From the NCBI GenBank assembly GCA_030141605.1, contig JAQGDQ010000130.1, positions 267,974 to 331,973 on the forward strand: a stretch of 64,000 bases of DNA, given 5' to 3'. The position numbers were made by a program, and so were the translations under genes. This document shows, in pieces, positions 13,741 to 26,835 of the stretch. Source of the DNA: Tubiluchus corallicola. Its lineage: Eukaryota > Priapulida > Priapulimorpha > Priapulimorphida > Tubiluchidae. The number at the start of each line of letters is the position of its first letter. The stretch's first letter is position 1. Under the pieces are notes generated by a model, which saw only the letters and a program-made list of their open reading frames with translations, was not told the origin of the DNA and did not search any database.

Positions 13741-14940
13741 TACATATATATATAATGATATATTAAATAATGTTTTATATCAACCAAGTAACATACCACT
13801 AGTTACAACTACTACTATTACTACTATTGTATTAAAAAGAAACAAATGTTAATTCATTTTTAATCACTTAAATGTTTGACCACAAATATTAAGAGAAGTA
13901 AGAAAAATGAAGACAGGCATTTCTCTATTGAGTTGAATGAGTTTCGCTTTATTGATTATCAGTTGTAAGCTAGGCAATTGGCTTCATATAATCTAATAGT
14001 GCAACAGTGTACATAAGGCAAGGCTTCTCCCAATAATTAGCATAAAATCATTCCAGAAATGATTCATGAGTCACCATTTTCCCTATTTGTAATAAATAAA
14101 ACTTATTCTTAAGTGCTTAATTAGAAGATACAGTTCAGTACTATACGACGGTGCGCGCTTTACACCTTGAGTCGAGGAAAAATCTTGTAACTAATTTCAT
14201 TTTGTGCCCGAAAAAGTCAAGATTTTTATCAAAAATGGCGGAACTTGTTTTTATTTATTAATAGAAAATGAAATGCAAAAATCATCAACTTTATTTGTGT
14301 GTAACAGTCGACATTTGGCAGCAAACTGTGGTTATCTTTTCATTGAAATGTTTATTTATTTCAGTCACTGACTAGTTAAGTGGGTCGACGTTTCACAAAT
14401 AACCCACTGATCTCAACAACAATAGTGACCAATGATTGACCAACATTGATGCTGACCAGACCCTGCAGTTAAGTGGCTAATTTTCCATTCAGCAGTAAAT
14501 ATTAGCATGACTGGCGAGCTCCAATTCAACGTTGTGTCAATTATCGTAAAAACCGTAAAAATGTGCCAACGTAAACTCTGGATTGAATTGGCTCTCCTAG
14601 ATTATAAGAAGTCATATAGGGCATAACAGTCGAATTAGGCGGACGTGCGAATCCTTCAATTTGAGGTTTGAGGCACGTAGAGTAGGTGCTGAACACTTAC
14701 TTCTGAGAAGTTTACATAAGGAACTGAAAACTTATCAAAAGTGTCTTTCCACCAGAAACGTTTATTTTTACTGCTTTATGCAGCATTTGACTGAGTCTGG
14801 GATAGATCTAATACTAAAATTCTTTATTGATTACGGGATGAATAAGAAGTTATTTAAAGCACAAGAAGAGACTGTTTATAAATGAAGTTTAAAAAGTCGT
14901 CTTGAAATTTTGTGCCGCCTACATATGCCTTATTGCGTAC

Positions 14941-15316
14941 AGAGCTTGTATTAGCAGCAACGCTGTACAAATGAAAATTTAAATTCCCGCGACGACCGTT
15001 AGGCGCAGCTATTTTGACGGGTGAGTCATTTGAAACCAGTTTAGATAACGTTGTGTAAAATTTGAAAAATAATCAGAGCATTCGTGGCCAACACTTTGCT
15101 AATTAAGTATAAATTATTAAGTGTAAAGTATAAATTACTGGTGCACACTGGGAAGGTGACTCAGTGACATTTTACCAGTTGGGCGAACATTTTGAAGTAC
15201 TAAGAATTTTCTTTTCTAGTTACATAAAACTTTAAAAAAATAAGCATAATGCAAAGCAATATAACTTTGTGTGGAAAGGTTTTTTGGGACCTTAAAATTG
15301 TCTTTTTCCCCCTTTA
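14941..15316. repeat. Dispersed repeat A, copy 2
   Basis: Direct-orientation homologue of 3628-4055, with the same order of blocks but smaller by deletions. Sequence identity is moderate, so the copies are old. Confidence 0.75.
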
Positions 15317-17335
15317 ACAAAATGATGTTTTATTATATCAATAAATACTTCATTGTTAAATACTTCAATAATACGTATTATATTAAATACTTCAGTTAAG
15401 GTTTATTATGGCAATGTCGCGTGTTTCTTTGTAGCCTACTAAAGTTTTTTCTCTTACTTAAAACATTCAAGTCTAACCATTAGCGGATAGCTTATACGTT
15501 TCAAACACATATCTTTAGTCACTAGCAAAGAAAGCCTGTATTAAAATTCAATAAAATTTTTCTTTAGGCAACCAAACTTCCAGATTTTAAATAAATTCTG
15601 CTCCAGGGTTCTTACGTTCACAGCTAAAGCGTTTTGCAGCTAAATATTACATTAATAACAAAATCTAGATATCTAAACAACGACAGTAAGAGTAAACTTG
15701 TACTTAGAGGTAAAATGTTTTAAAAATTACTTCAGCAAATTTTAGCTCTGAACCAAAGAATGCTGATAAAAGAGTTTTTAGAATCCATAACGTTGGTTGT
15801 TTAGAGAAAAATTTTGTTGCGTTTTACTACAGACGTTGTTTTTGTTATTACAGATTTATCTTACTGGAAGCAACTAAAATCATTAGTAAATCTAGTCAGA
15901 GTGCAAATCTGAGATTAAAATTTGAGACGAACATCAAGAATGTTATTATTCCACGGAAGTTCAACTTCATTATTGAATGACGACCTTATTTTCTAACAAC
16001 CATGCAACCTACTTGTCAATCAAGCAGGATACACCACGGTTAGGCCGATTAGCTGAGGAAGTGGATTTCATGCACGCAAGCGATTACTTCCTGATTTAAA
16101 GTTAAATTTTCATCATTGTATGTAAACTTATTATTATTGTTGCACTCGTTTACGAGTAATTCTACATAATCGTGTCTGACATGTTAAGTATCTCAATGTA
16201 AATCAGATTCAGACATGACAAGTTGTATAGACATGTAGCAGAAAACCAGAAACAAAACAAAATGGCAAGGTTAGTGAACTTCAAAAACGAAATTCACAAA
16301 ACTGAAAGAACTTTAAGTACAACTCACTAGTAGACAAATCATCACGTGTTATTCACGTAACACTTTTAATTGATTATTAATGATTTAAAAACTTGTTAAG
16401 GTTTGTCAAAGCCCAGCATTTTAATGACTGTGATGGTCATACTGCATAAAAATAAATAACTAAATAATGAACGAACGAATGAATAAATGAATAAATAAAT
16501 ATTTAATAAATATTCAAATAAACAAATGAGTAAATAAATAAATAAATAACAATAAATAAGAAATGTAAACTCAATTCATTTCTCAAGTGTGCTATTGGTA
16601 GCTATATTGTATGAAGTGGCTTAGCTAATTAAATCTTTATAACACAATTATTCGATTGTTTGTTTGCGCATTCGTTCGTTCAAATCATTCATTCATTCGT
16701 TTGTTAATTTTTCATTTCATTTCTCTCTCAGTGAAACTAAGATTTTTCCAGTTTCCTAATTTCTGTCGTGAATAACGGCGCATCAATTTTCGATGCAAGA
16801 CAGTTCCAGTTTTCTTATCCATCGTCTACCAGCTTGTTAGCGGTTACCGCAATTTTATAATATCATAACAATGTATGCCCCCAGGGTATACAGGTATACC
16901 GCCTCGGTGCAAAGCAAAACCTATTTGGAAACATTTAATTAGCTAAGCCAGGTGTGGGTGCTATAGTACACTTGTGAGTTGAATTGTGTTGGCAAGTTTC
17001 CTTGCATCGCTGTTTTATAGGTGAACCTAGATTTAGTTACACCCCACTCACCTGTCAAGAACCTAGAATGTGATGCGTTTGCACATAATAAATTAGACCT
17101 ATAGACATACTGATACATTATTTATTTGCCAATATCCAAACGTTGAGGATCAAATTTCTAATGTATCTCTAGCCGCGGATATTTTAAATACAATAGAAGC
17201 GAGAGATTTCTCTTTTTGGAACTTGACTGAATTGAATGAAAGTTTTACATTTGTCATGGAGGATTAGCTACATACGAATATTTTATAGCGTTTTAAGAAT
17301 ATTTTTTAAAGTTAATGATTTTCATTTCGTTTAAG
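15317..17335. other. Intergenic DNA with an AATAAATG-type array
   Basis: No gene seen. 16440-16560 is an imperfect AATAAATAAATG/GAACGAACG array. A short palindrome, GGTATACAGGTATACC, lies near 16878. Confidence 0.5.
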
Positions 17336-17339
17336 ATTT

Positions 17340-17560
17340 TTTTATTGTTTTGTTTCTTTCCGTTGTCTTGTTTTGTGTGTAATGTATTATAAATATGTAA
17401 CTAATTATATTTATAAATATTACTAATGTACTGCGTGTTTGTGGTATGTTAGACCTTACCTTAGACCTTAGTCCTTCCTGCGCATTGATGCACATTGGGC
17501 AGACAGCATTTTCAATGTTAATGTGCGAATAAATAATAAATAATAATAATACAATATCAT
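17340..17560 (+). mobile_element. Retroelement-like 3' tail
   Basis: T-rich sequence followed by TTAGACCTTAGTCCTTCC, then TGTGCGAATAAATAATAAATAATAATA. This ends in AATAAA plus a (TAA)n run, as many non-LTR elements do. No coding remnant was seen. Confidence 0.35.
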
Positions 17561-19814
17561 AAAGATATTATACATTACAATACTTCAGGAATCACAAATA
17601 AGTAGAATTTATAATATGGTGGGAGGAAAAAATAAAAATAAAGACAAAATCACGTGACTAAATAAAGCGTCAGAATGGTCGAGTTTGACACATACTTCAA
17701 GTTTTTGAAATTTTTGCGGGCAAATTTCAAGGTACAATTAATCAAATGATGTTGCCACGTAGGAAGATTATATACTATATAGGCAGGGAGAGAAAAGCAA
17801 TAACAAATTGAACAGTACCCTTGTACTTCAATTTTGCATTTTGGAAAGAAAATTAAAACAAGTCGCATTTCTCAAGCGGCATTTTTAATTCCCTGGTAAT
17901 AGGAAACAATTTATGATTTGTTGCTATGGATTTCACAAATGACAAAAATAAAACCTCTGATTCAGATTACAATGACAAATTTTCAGCAAAATTTTGATGG
18001 AATTGAAATAAACACTTATGAAAGTATAAAACATTACACCTAAAAGAGAACTAAAATCTTTGTCGAACAAATAAATGCTTACCTCTGTGGTAAAGCCCTG
18101 CCAATAGCAGAAGTACAGTGTGTTCCAAAAGAAACAGTGAAGTAAATGCAATAAGCACACCAATATTATACTATACAGAGTCCAATAAAATGTGGTCTTT
18201 GATAGGAATTTGGGAAATTGAAGTTATAATGCAGAAGTCCAGGTTTTTTTTGGAAAATTTATCGTCAACATATTTCAGCATATCAGCATATTTCTACTGC
18301 ATGACTTTTTCAGAACAGTCTTTATTATTGCGCAGAAGTTACACAGTGTTTATTTCCAGCACTTCTCTTTTCCTGGATTCTTCCCTTTACGAAAACTACC
18401 TTTCTACATCATTAAATTATGCATTGCTACCTTACTCAATTACACTCTCTACGGGTTTTTATCCAGCTTTTTTACCACATTCATCTTCTAACTTTATCAT
18501 AGCAATCTATCTAACTCACTTTACACATCGTTTAACCTTTTATTATTTCCCTGGGTAAATCAAGAACTCACTACAGGTACAGCAGCTGATCCTAGACGTG
18601 GGCGGAGCAGCCAACGAGTAAGCGGAGCTGTCATGGCAATTGATTATAATAACGAGTTGTGCTCATGTAGATATAATTATGTAGCATTTAAAAGAAAGCT
18701 TTGCCAGAGACGGTGAGTGAGACGATATACGCAGCTCACTTATTGAGTAACAGAGCAACAAGTTTTCTAAGTTAATATTATTGCTACTGCAGCGCCGGTA
18801 TTTAGCTCAGCGTCAAAATAAGATAATGTCTCACTGTATATCTCACCTGATAAGATGATATCTCACTGTACATCTCACCAAACATTTAAATCTATTTTCA
18901 AAATCAGTCTGGCAAATAAATTGCGATCACGTGATGTTTAATAGCTGCAAATCTATATGTATTAATAGAATCTTAATTTTATTAACTTATTAATAATCGT
19001 CAGTGAACTGGTATGAACCCTCATCTTGTTGGGCTGCCAAACTGCTAGCTAGGCGTAGAAACCTATAAATAACTAAAAGCATCTAGATATCTTGTATTTT
19101 TATTTGTTTCAATAAATGGTTTTAATTAGATGTTTGTTTTCTTATATATGGACATGAAAGGCTGTATAAATATGCCACAACTTGCATGTTTATTTCTTAA
19201 ATGCTTAGGTTATGCATTGCTGTGTTTTTATTTTTTTGTCTTGTTTTCTGTCGTGACTTTACGTTTTTATGCAAGAATCTCAACATCTAATTCAAACTGA
19301 TACAAACTACTACTCACACTAGACAATTGTATACAAACTGGAGTCTATGGACTAATGCGTTTGGAGCCTGGAAGCTTGGAACAGAGCTAAGTAATCTCCG
19401 CATTTATCCCATAACACGTGATGTTCATTATTCAAAATGAAAGCTCGGGGATAAGGCAGGAAAAGACCAGTGTAAACTTTCCACCACATCATTTTTCATC
19501 CTCATATTTAGCCAGAAAAATCCTGGCAGGAATTCGTCATCTATACATCCGCCGCACTTGAAAAACGACCGGCTTTTTCTCTTACAACACGAGCTATTGA
19601 TCAAACTGTTTGGCCCCAAATACATAATAGTAACTTGCAGACTCAGTATCAGTTAGTATTAGAAGTTGTTCGCGTTAAATTTTTATGTGTAAGTAATACT
19701 GTTATAATGACTTTTTAAAAGCAAATTTTAGATTCATTCAATTATACGTTTAAACCAAGCAATTTATTGCATATTGTGCACCATGCAAAATTTTTCAACC
19801 ATCATGGAAAATTC
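17561..19814. other. Intergenic DNA or far intron, no exon seen
   Basis: This lies downstream of the minus-strand Storkhead exon and so could be its intron. Open frames at 17650-17868 and 17933-18163 (minus), 18118-18558 (plus) and 19428-19625 (minus) show no Storkhead winged-helix motif and no other recognisable family. Confidence 0.35.
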
Positions 19815-20220
19815 AAGGCTTGACACGGGTCAAGTGGCAAGTAAATTATGTTGACCAACACGTGCCTTAATATGTGGCAATTAATGTGTGACATGAGTTG
19901 AACGCGTATTTCAACAGGTATTTCATGGGTTGAATCATGGTCAACACAGATTAAACGTGTCTCTTAATTGTATGACGTTAAACGTAAATTGAACACGTGT
20001 CTCTAGTCAACTAAATAATGTTGAACACAGATAGCGTAGTGCCCTAACTAAAACGTGTTCAACACGGTTAAACACGTGCTCTTTTGAACCCTGTTGGACT
20101 CCGACAGCTCAAGTCCCTTAAAAACACGTCAAACACGGTTTGAACCCGCATCTTAACTGGACAATGTTCAACAGATTAAACGCGTGCGTCAGATATGGAC
20201 GGAACATGTGTTTCTAGGAG
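19815..20220. repeat. Degenerate array rich in AACACGTG-like words
   Basis: Repeated words AACACGTG, TTGAACACG, TCAACACGG and TTAAACGTG recur irregularly about every 30-45 bp. It reads as an ancient tandem array and contains several CACGTG E-boxes. It sits just downstream of the Storkhead first exon, inside its intron 1. Confidence 0.6.
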
Positions 20221-20383
20221 AAATCGCATTGATTCACGTCGTTTTAGATGGAATTATTTGTTTAATTGTTGACAGCATGGTGATCTGGTATCGCCAGTTT
20301 AGTGACCATGAACGACTACTGGCGTAACTTGAAGCCTGCGAACTTTTGTTGTGTGAAAAATTAATAAACATACATCTACTCAC

Positions 20384-20735
20384 CTAAGCTTCGCATATTA
20401 AATCCAGGTGGCGGTTTGAGTACCCTCCTGCCCCAAGCGTTCCTCAATATGTCAACATAATAATCACTTCCGCCTAGCAGGAGCAATCCTGGAGAAATAT
20501 ATCCCTTGTATTCACAATTGGATGCTGCATCCAGTAATGGAGCATTCCAGTAACATGTTAGATTTGCATTCTGCCAGTCTTGGAATATTTGGTAACCGTC
20601 CCAGGCGACAGGGTCGCTAGGAGGAGAGCCTCCCTGCTTGGAACTCTTCTGTTTGATGAACATTCCAAGACAACGACCGGTTAGTAGAGGAACAAGTTTT
20701 GTTGGTTTCCGGTCTTCCCTGGTTTTGCTGGACAT
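20384..20735 (-). CDS. STOX: Storkhead-box protein, first coding exon (partial gene)
   Basis: The exon gives 117 codons plus one base. ATG at 20735 is preceded by an in-frame TAG about 24 nt upstream, which fixes the start. The exon ends at 20384 with a good donor, G|GTGAGT, in phase 1. The sequence matches the N-terminal region of vertebrate STOX1/STOX2: a YWNAPLLDAAS block (STOX1 has FWNARLARAAS), then a GLLLL stretch, a LRNAWGRRVLKPPPGF block (STOX1: LRDAWRRRALRPPRGF) and RSLG before the splice, where STOX1 has RAVG. Storkhead proteins are winged-helix transcription regulators, including STOX1/STOX2 in vertebrates and Knockout in flies. The winged helix lies in later exons. I did not find them in the 20 kb to the left, so they may be off the window or in short exons I missed. 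No close paralogue call is made. Confidence 0.88.
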
Positions 20736-23280
20736 ATCTGCTGACCTTGGAAAATCAAACTAAGTTCCTACAATCACTAGTTTGATGTGCCAAAAATTCC
20801 ATTTTCCTTAACCAGTTTCTCTTTTCAACGACGTCAAGCTTCTTTAGAAGGTCAAACATGAAAATGAAAAAGAAATATTTTAGATAAATTGGGAGTGTCA
20901 ATTTGCAAATTTGAAAAAACAATCTAACAGACTGTTTGTCACCAATAATTAAATTTATTTCTTTTACGGCTTTTTTATTGTTGTTAGAATTTATCTCAAA
21001 AGTAGAATTGATGTAATCATCCAGTAGCAAAAGAAAGCACAGATACGACAAGACAATTTGTTAAAATATCTAAATATCATTAAAATGTTCAGCAAATTTC
21101 TTTGTCATTTTTTCGTTAAAACTTAAAAAGGTTTCTACTGCACCCTAACAGTTGTTATCAGGTAATGAAGCAAATTTTATCACTAGAAGCACCGAAAAAG
21201 TTTTCTACCTAGAAGGAGCGGCATGCGTCAATTGACGCAATACAAAAATAAAACTGGCAGTTATAGTTATCAGTCAGATTTTACTGAAATTCAACGATTC
21301 GTCAGAAAACTAATTGAATCCATATAAAACTAAAGCAATTTGTACAGAACAAATACTCATCTAATGGCTTGCATCGAGTCAAGCTGACATCCTGAAAGCT
21401 GACAACCGAGAAAGTTCAGGCCACAAGTTTTTAGCTCGTAGTAAGACATCAAAAGAGCTCGCTGATTTACATTCACATTTATTATTATGATGTAAATACA
21501 TCAGAGCTGTGATAATTTACAAAGTACAATATACACTGGGGTCAATTCACGTAGTAGATCCTTCTAGGTAGTAGCTTATTTTTAGCAAGGTTAAATTAAC
21601 ATTTCAGTACTGAAATTCTGTATAGTAGTAGTTAGCACGAAAATACGAAAAGTAGTAAAAAATAGGAACATAATTTCCAGAGATACCAGAAATATACACA
21701 AAATTAAAAATTGCGCAAGCTGACGCGCATGGTCGTTCTAGAGTTAAACAAAATTCAACATATTTGTTTAGTGCAATGTTATTAGCGAACAGATTTGTTA
21801 TTGGCGAATTATATATTACTTCGTTAGGAATGTGAAAACTCTATGACAAAATATATGTAAAGTTTAATAATGTACCAGAACCAAATCAGTGGTGAATATT
21901 TAAAATTTGATTCTTTTCGGTTGTACAGGTGAGAAATGAAATACAACGAACTAACCAGATGTTTATTATCACCAAAGTTATGGTTAGTATTCACATTAAT
22001 CTTTTAAAGGGCCTGTTTAATGAGTGGTCTGTGCTGTCGCAATCGTCGTCATCATTATTATTATCCTCGTCATCGCCATTACTTTCGAATTTCAAGAAAC
22101 GTCTAAATATTCACGTACATAGCTACAATACATATGTCTACTAAAAATCTAGTGACTTTCTTAATTGTTCGTTTTTAATTTTGTTTTTCTAAGTATTCTT
22201 TGTAATGTTGTGAATTCCTACCAACGTATTAAAGTTAAAATTGTAGTCCAAGCTTCACAGTATGAACTGCATAGATTTTCTTTGCGCTTTGTTAAACCGG
22301 ACAGAAAATTCTATTCAACATTGTGTAAATCCAGTGTTTATTTTGCAGTTAGACAAGCTGTTTTCCTAGCAAATATACGATCGTTTTGCTGAGTTAGCTC
22401 GTAACAACCAGTTATTCGAGCTCGGCTTATGTCCTGGGAAAGTACTAGACGTTTGACCCTCACCCCTGTGAGTGCGTAAATCTCCACACATAAACGTGAC
22501 AGAGCTTTTAAATCCCAAATGCTATAGCACCATACGATACTGGTGTAATGATATTAAGCTTAGTAATGATATACAATGTTTGTAATTAGATGGGAAACAT
22601 ACTTTTGTACGCCCTCTTTAATTATGAAATTTAAAGAAAAAAGTCGAACAATTTCAGAACTTGCGCGTTTTTGACATACTTTGTTTCAAAACCATCACGA
22701 AACCATTAAAGTGGGGAGAAAAGCTCTTTTGCTCTTGCACTAATGAATCCATTTTCAATGCACATGGTTGATTTTGTATTATAAAGACGCCCAAGTGCTT
22801 GCTGCTGTCTCGGTTGAGGATAGATTACTACAAAAATGCATTAGCGCACATATGAGACACATACTATCGGTTACACTAACATAACTATTCTATTAAAGCC
22901 TAATACACTGCCAATAAAAAAATTATTCGGTCACAATTATTATTCTCAAATTTTTGTTATTTTTCCGGAAAAAAATGTAAAAAAATCCCACATTAGTCGT
23001 AGCTGTAATAGACAACGATAACGTTACCACGCACAATGCACTCTTGGCGATAATAGTAACCAAAAGAGAATTCTTCCACTGTTCACTGATCACAGTTACA
23101 AACTGTACACTATTCCAGGTTCTATTCTTACAACTGTCAGACGGTAAGTCCGGACTCGGAACATCGATTTCGTGTGATTCAGATTCTCGTCATGGGCCGG
23201 CTTGCATCTCGTTCAGCTTCTGAGAGCATTAATGTTGAAAACGTTAGATAGCAGCACAGTGCAACCCAGCTTGTGCTAGC
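20736..23280. other. Upstream of Storkhead exon, no gene seen
   Basis: This should hold the Storkhead promoter or 5' UTR. The 98-codon minus frame at 20755-21051 is AT-rich and without motifs. Short plus frames at 21929-22144 and 22165-22392 are unremarkable. No TATA box or conserved element was recognised. Confidence 0.4.
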
Positions 23281-23610
23281 CAGAGATGGTAGCGTCGAGT
23301 CTGATTTGCAACAATGATCAGTGCACGCACTCATCAGAGATGGCGCAGTGCACTGCTTGTAGGCATAATAAATGTACAAGTCTGTTCTTCAGAGAGGGCA
23401 GCATAGTGCAGTGTGATCTGGTAATTATAATAAATGCATATGCTCGACAGAGATGGCGCTATGATGCACAATGCCAGAGACACGTAATCCAGTAAAGTGT
23501 AACACTCACCAAAGATGGCAGCATGTTACAGTGTGACTTTAACCCACACCTATCAGAGATGTTGCCTCACACAGTACAACTTGCAGCCGTAATCAGTGCA
23601 CGCACTCACC
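23281..23610. repeat. Minisatellite of about 55-bp period, left part
   Basis: Units start with (C)AGAGATGGC-like sequence near 23282, 23336, 23391, 23448, 23511 and 23555. They carry AGTGCA, GTGTGA and CACTCAC words. The array is degenerate, with units of 44-63 bp. It is interrupted at 23610 by the hAT-like element and resumes at 24303. Confidence 0.7.
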
Positions 23611-24302
23611 CAGGGCCGGATTATGACCTTTTGGGGCCTTTATCCCAATGCTAATGAAATTACGGACCCCTCACACGGAGCCACCCTCTAACTCGCCGCA
23701 CCCGTCTAGAATACAAATGCGGAGGCGGCCAAGAGGTCCAGGGTTTAAATCTGGTTCAGTCAAACCATGTTGTAGACAAATACAGTAGATGAGAAAATAG
23801 ACAAGAAATATAAAAATTCAAACAGGAAATTCAGGTAAAAACTAGCCAGAATCTTTTCCTGCATTCCTCATGCTGATCATGACTACGGAACAGGTGCTTA
23901 GGTGGTAAACGCACTTGTCCGTCTGCCGAATGGACCGACGAGGCCATTCCATACCAACTACTTACAACTGTTATGCAACGCTGATATGCAATGGCTTCGT
24001 AATGGATCGAGACGTCACAATGAGGACGGGGGGGGGGGGGGGTAGTCGAAAATAAATGGCTTTTCGTCGCCGTAACAACATTTTTACTCATGACATTTAC
24101 ATAGCTTGAAGTAAAGCTATTGCAAGTTCTTTAAATAAACCAGAATGGATACCACTATTTTACTATTTATTGCAAACCAAATTAGCACATATTTCAACAC
24201 AGTCGTAGCGAAAAAACATTTTTTACCCAATTTTGCCAAAAATTGAGGGCCCCCAGCTTGAGGGCTGCAGCCTACACTAGTTCGTGGGATAATCCGGACT
24301 TG
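23611..24302. mobile_element. Non-autonomous hAT-like DNA transposon
   Basis: The left end reads CAGGGCCGGATTAT and the right end, reverse-complemented, CAAGTCCGGATTAT: 12 of 14 positions agree. The flanking 8-mers are CACTCACC and CACTCACG (7 of 8), an 8-bp target duplication as expected for hAT elements. CAGGGCCGGATT is a widespread hAT-type end. Internal sequence near both ends has GGGGCC/GGGCCC words. The 692 bp have no transposase frame. A run of Gs at about 24029-24042 lies inside. The element split a pre-existing minisatellite. Confidence 0.8.
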
Positions 24303-24400
24303 CACTCACGGTAGTTAGCAGTATAGGGCATCAAGACTTATAGGTAAAAATACTGAAGTGCAATTCTCACTAGAAAGGGCACTATGGTGCAGCATGATTC
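24303..24400. repeat. Minisatellite of about 55-bp period, right part
   Basis: After the transposon the array continues with CACTCACGGTAG, then AGAAAGGGCACTATGGTGCA, the same unit type as 23281-23610. Confidence 0.55.
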
Positions 24401-26835
24401 ATAGACAAAATTGCGAGAGAAGCCCGTAATAACGCCTAACTATAATAAATTTACACACTTACTTTTCGCACATTTAGTTATTGTGGACTAGGACTAGTTT
24501 CCAGCTTTTCTGAGTTTTAATGCAAACGTAGATTTTAGCATTATTTCCCGCCCTCATCAGATATTGCAGAATGAAACAGTTTAATTTTAATTAACGTTAA
24601 TTTTCTCGCGGGATTTTTGCGCGAATCGGAGACCAAATATAACAACAGACTAGTGCAAACGGAAACCAGTAGTCATAAACAAGAAGTCCCAAGATATTTA
24701 TTGCTTTTAATTTTATTACTAATAACTTACAAAGAAATAATAAAATAAATGGATAAATTTGGGTTAATTAAAGAAACGCTAAAAACGGGCTAACAGGATA
24801 ATGAACTAGGCAGTTCACGTTTTATGTAAGATTTGCAAAGAAAAAACGCTAGTGTTTGCAGACAGGACTTTAATAAACGGCACACAAGTTTCACTTGAAT
24901 CTTGTTTTCTAAATTCGAACCCATTTTACAATCATGGCCGAGGAGTGCACCTACTGGCAAAAACATGTGTCCACTTTCTTGGGACACTAAGATTAGGAAG
25001 AAAAATCGTGACGCTCATATTTTCATTTAGATTGTACGAGAAAAGAGAAGAAAAAACTTTTTCTCGTAGAAATATGCCTCTTGTTACACTGAACAACCGA
25101 TATATTTCAGATGTAATGAAAACTTGCACTCAAGAGTGGTCTCCAAATATTTGAGTCAGATTGTTTATTCGAATCAATGCGTTTGTGATAACACCAGAAT
25201 AAAAAAAGCTCGATTTTTGCCAAATTTTAAGTTTTGATAGACACAGCTAAGTAGGTATCTCTTTGTGTTTTTAAACCATAATCCAATTTCATTCTTTAAT
25301 CTTTCCATTTTAAGTTTGTTGTAATTAATCGTTGCATGCAATATAGTTTTTTTTGTTTTGTATACATTATACTGAGTTTCAACTGCTTGTTTTTTCTAAC
25401 AAAATTTTGTTATTGTACAATGGTTTATGCGAAATAATAATAATAAATAAATAAATAAATAAAAATAGATAAATAAATAAATAAAGATAAATAAATAAGA
25501 TAAATAATATCGGATTTTGGATATTATTTTTATTATTATTATAGATACTTTTAGGACTTTTTGTAATCTAACGGAGCATACTATCTGGAGGTTGCTTTCC
25601 ACACACTTGCTTTCTAATAATTTATGCACATTTCCAAGATTTTAGTTTTTCGGTAAAATTTGTCGCTTTCTCCCCAAACCGCCAATGCTCTGCACGTTAC
25701 CAGATCCCATTATGCCTTCCACACCATCTAATTAGACTAATTCACCTGGAAGGTGTAGAAAGAGTTAATGCATGACACGTGTCTAGCGTGTCAGCGTACA
25801 TTATTATTACACCCAAACATGCAGTTTTCCACCAAAAAGAGCAGTTTTGGTGGTGGCTAAAGGTGATGGTATAATAGGTTTACGTTTGTAACCGTGGACG
25901 CTTTGTTCCTTTTGTTGTTTAAAACACCTTTTCCTAAAGTAACGTTTGACAATAGAGTTTGCCTATGTTTATTTTTAAAATGCAGTTTGTATGAGTCTTA
26001 AAGAAATGAATTCGAAAATGCATTGAAGTGACATAAAGGAAATAATTCAGTGAAAGAAAAGATGCTTATCTGTGTTGTGACAAGAAAATAAAAATTAGTA
26101 AAAATAAAATATCTTTCCATATGATAGATAAAGTAAAATTTAAAATATCTTTAATGCAATATCCTTTATAATACTCCAAATTTAGGATATCTTTTTCGGG
26201 TTTTCCTTAAGAGAATCGTGATGTCTTCTTCAAAAACGTTATTGCTGTGTGGTTATTTTTCTGTGAAAAGTGATTTTCTGAAAAATAGATCTTTTTTGAC
26301 ACCATCATAAGTTTATCGCAAGAAATCTTCCAGTTTTTATAAAAGATGAACTTATGCATTTCAACCCGTCTTCTCGCAAAAATGTACCGGAAAAGTGCCT
26401 CGCACTTACTCCAACAGAAGTAAAATTTTTAACCCCCAAAACACTAACAGTTTTTTTCGTGATATATGTTTATTTTTGCAGCATATAATTTATTACAAAA
26501 GATAGTTGCATTAATCATATAAATAAAAAACACGCATTTTATAAGACAGGGTAATGAAGGTCTCTATAGGCGAAGAGAGTGCAATTTTTAACCTCTATAC
26601 AATGTTCTGCATGAAAAATGCAGTCCTATAGCGATTGTACAAAACGTTTTTTTATAATCGCAAAATACATTAACAGGCATACAAAAAATAATTAATTAAA
26701 GGCCCACTCACGACAATACCGTGTGCCAGTATATATTTCCTTTTTATCAGAGTTCTTGAAATAACCAAATAAATTGCCTATTTCGTATGTCAGGTTAACA
26801 GTGGCAGAAGCACTACAATGTCTATCTCAACTACG
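24401..26835. other. Intergenic DNA, 3' flank of the atonal-like gene
   Basis: Contains an imperfect AATAAATAAATAG array at about 25433-25507. No coding sequence recognised. Overlapping plus and minus frames at 24790-25154 have no family motifs. Candidate AATAAA signals for the minus-strand bHLH gene exist (for example complementary to TTTATT near 26488), but none can be chosen. Confidence 0.45.

Noticed and set aside
18118-18558. 146-codon plus-strand frame as a membrane protein
   Set aside because: Hydrophobic composition comes from T-rich DNA. No signal, motif or neighbour supports it.
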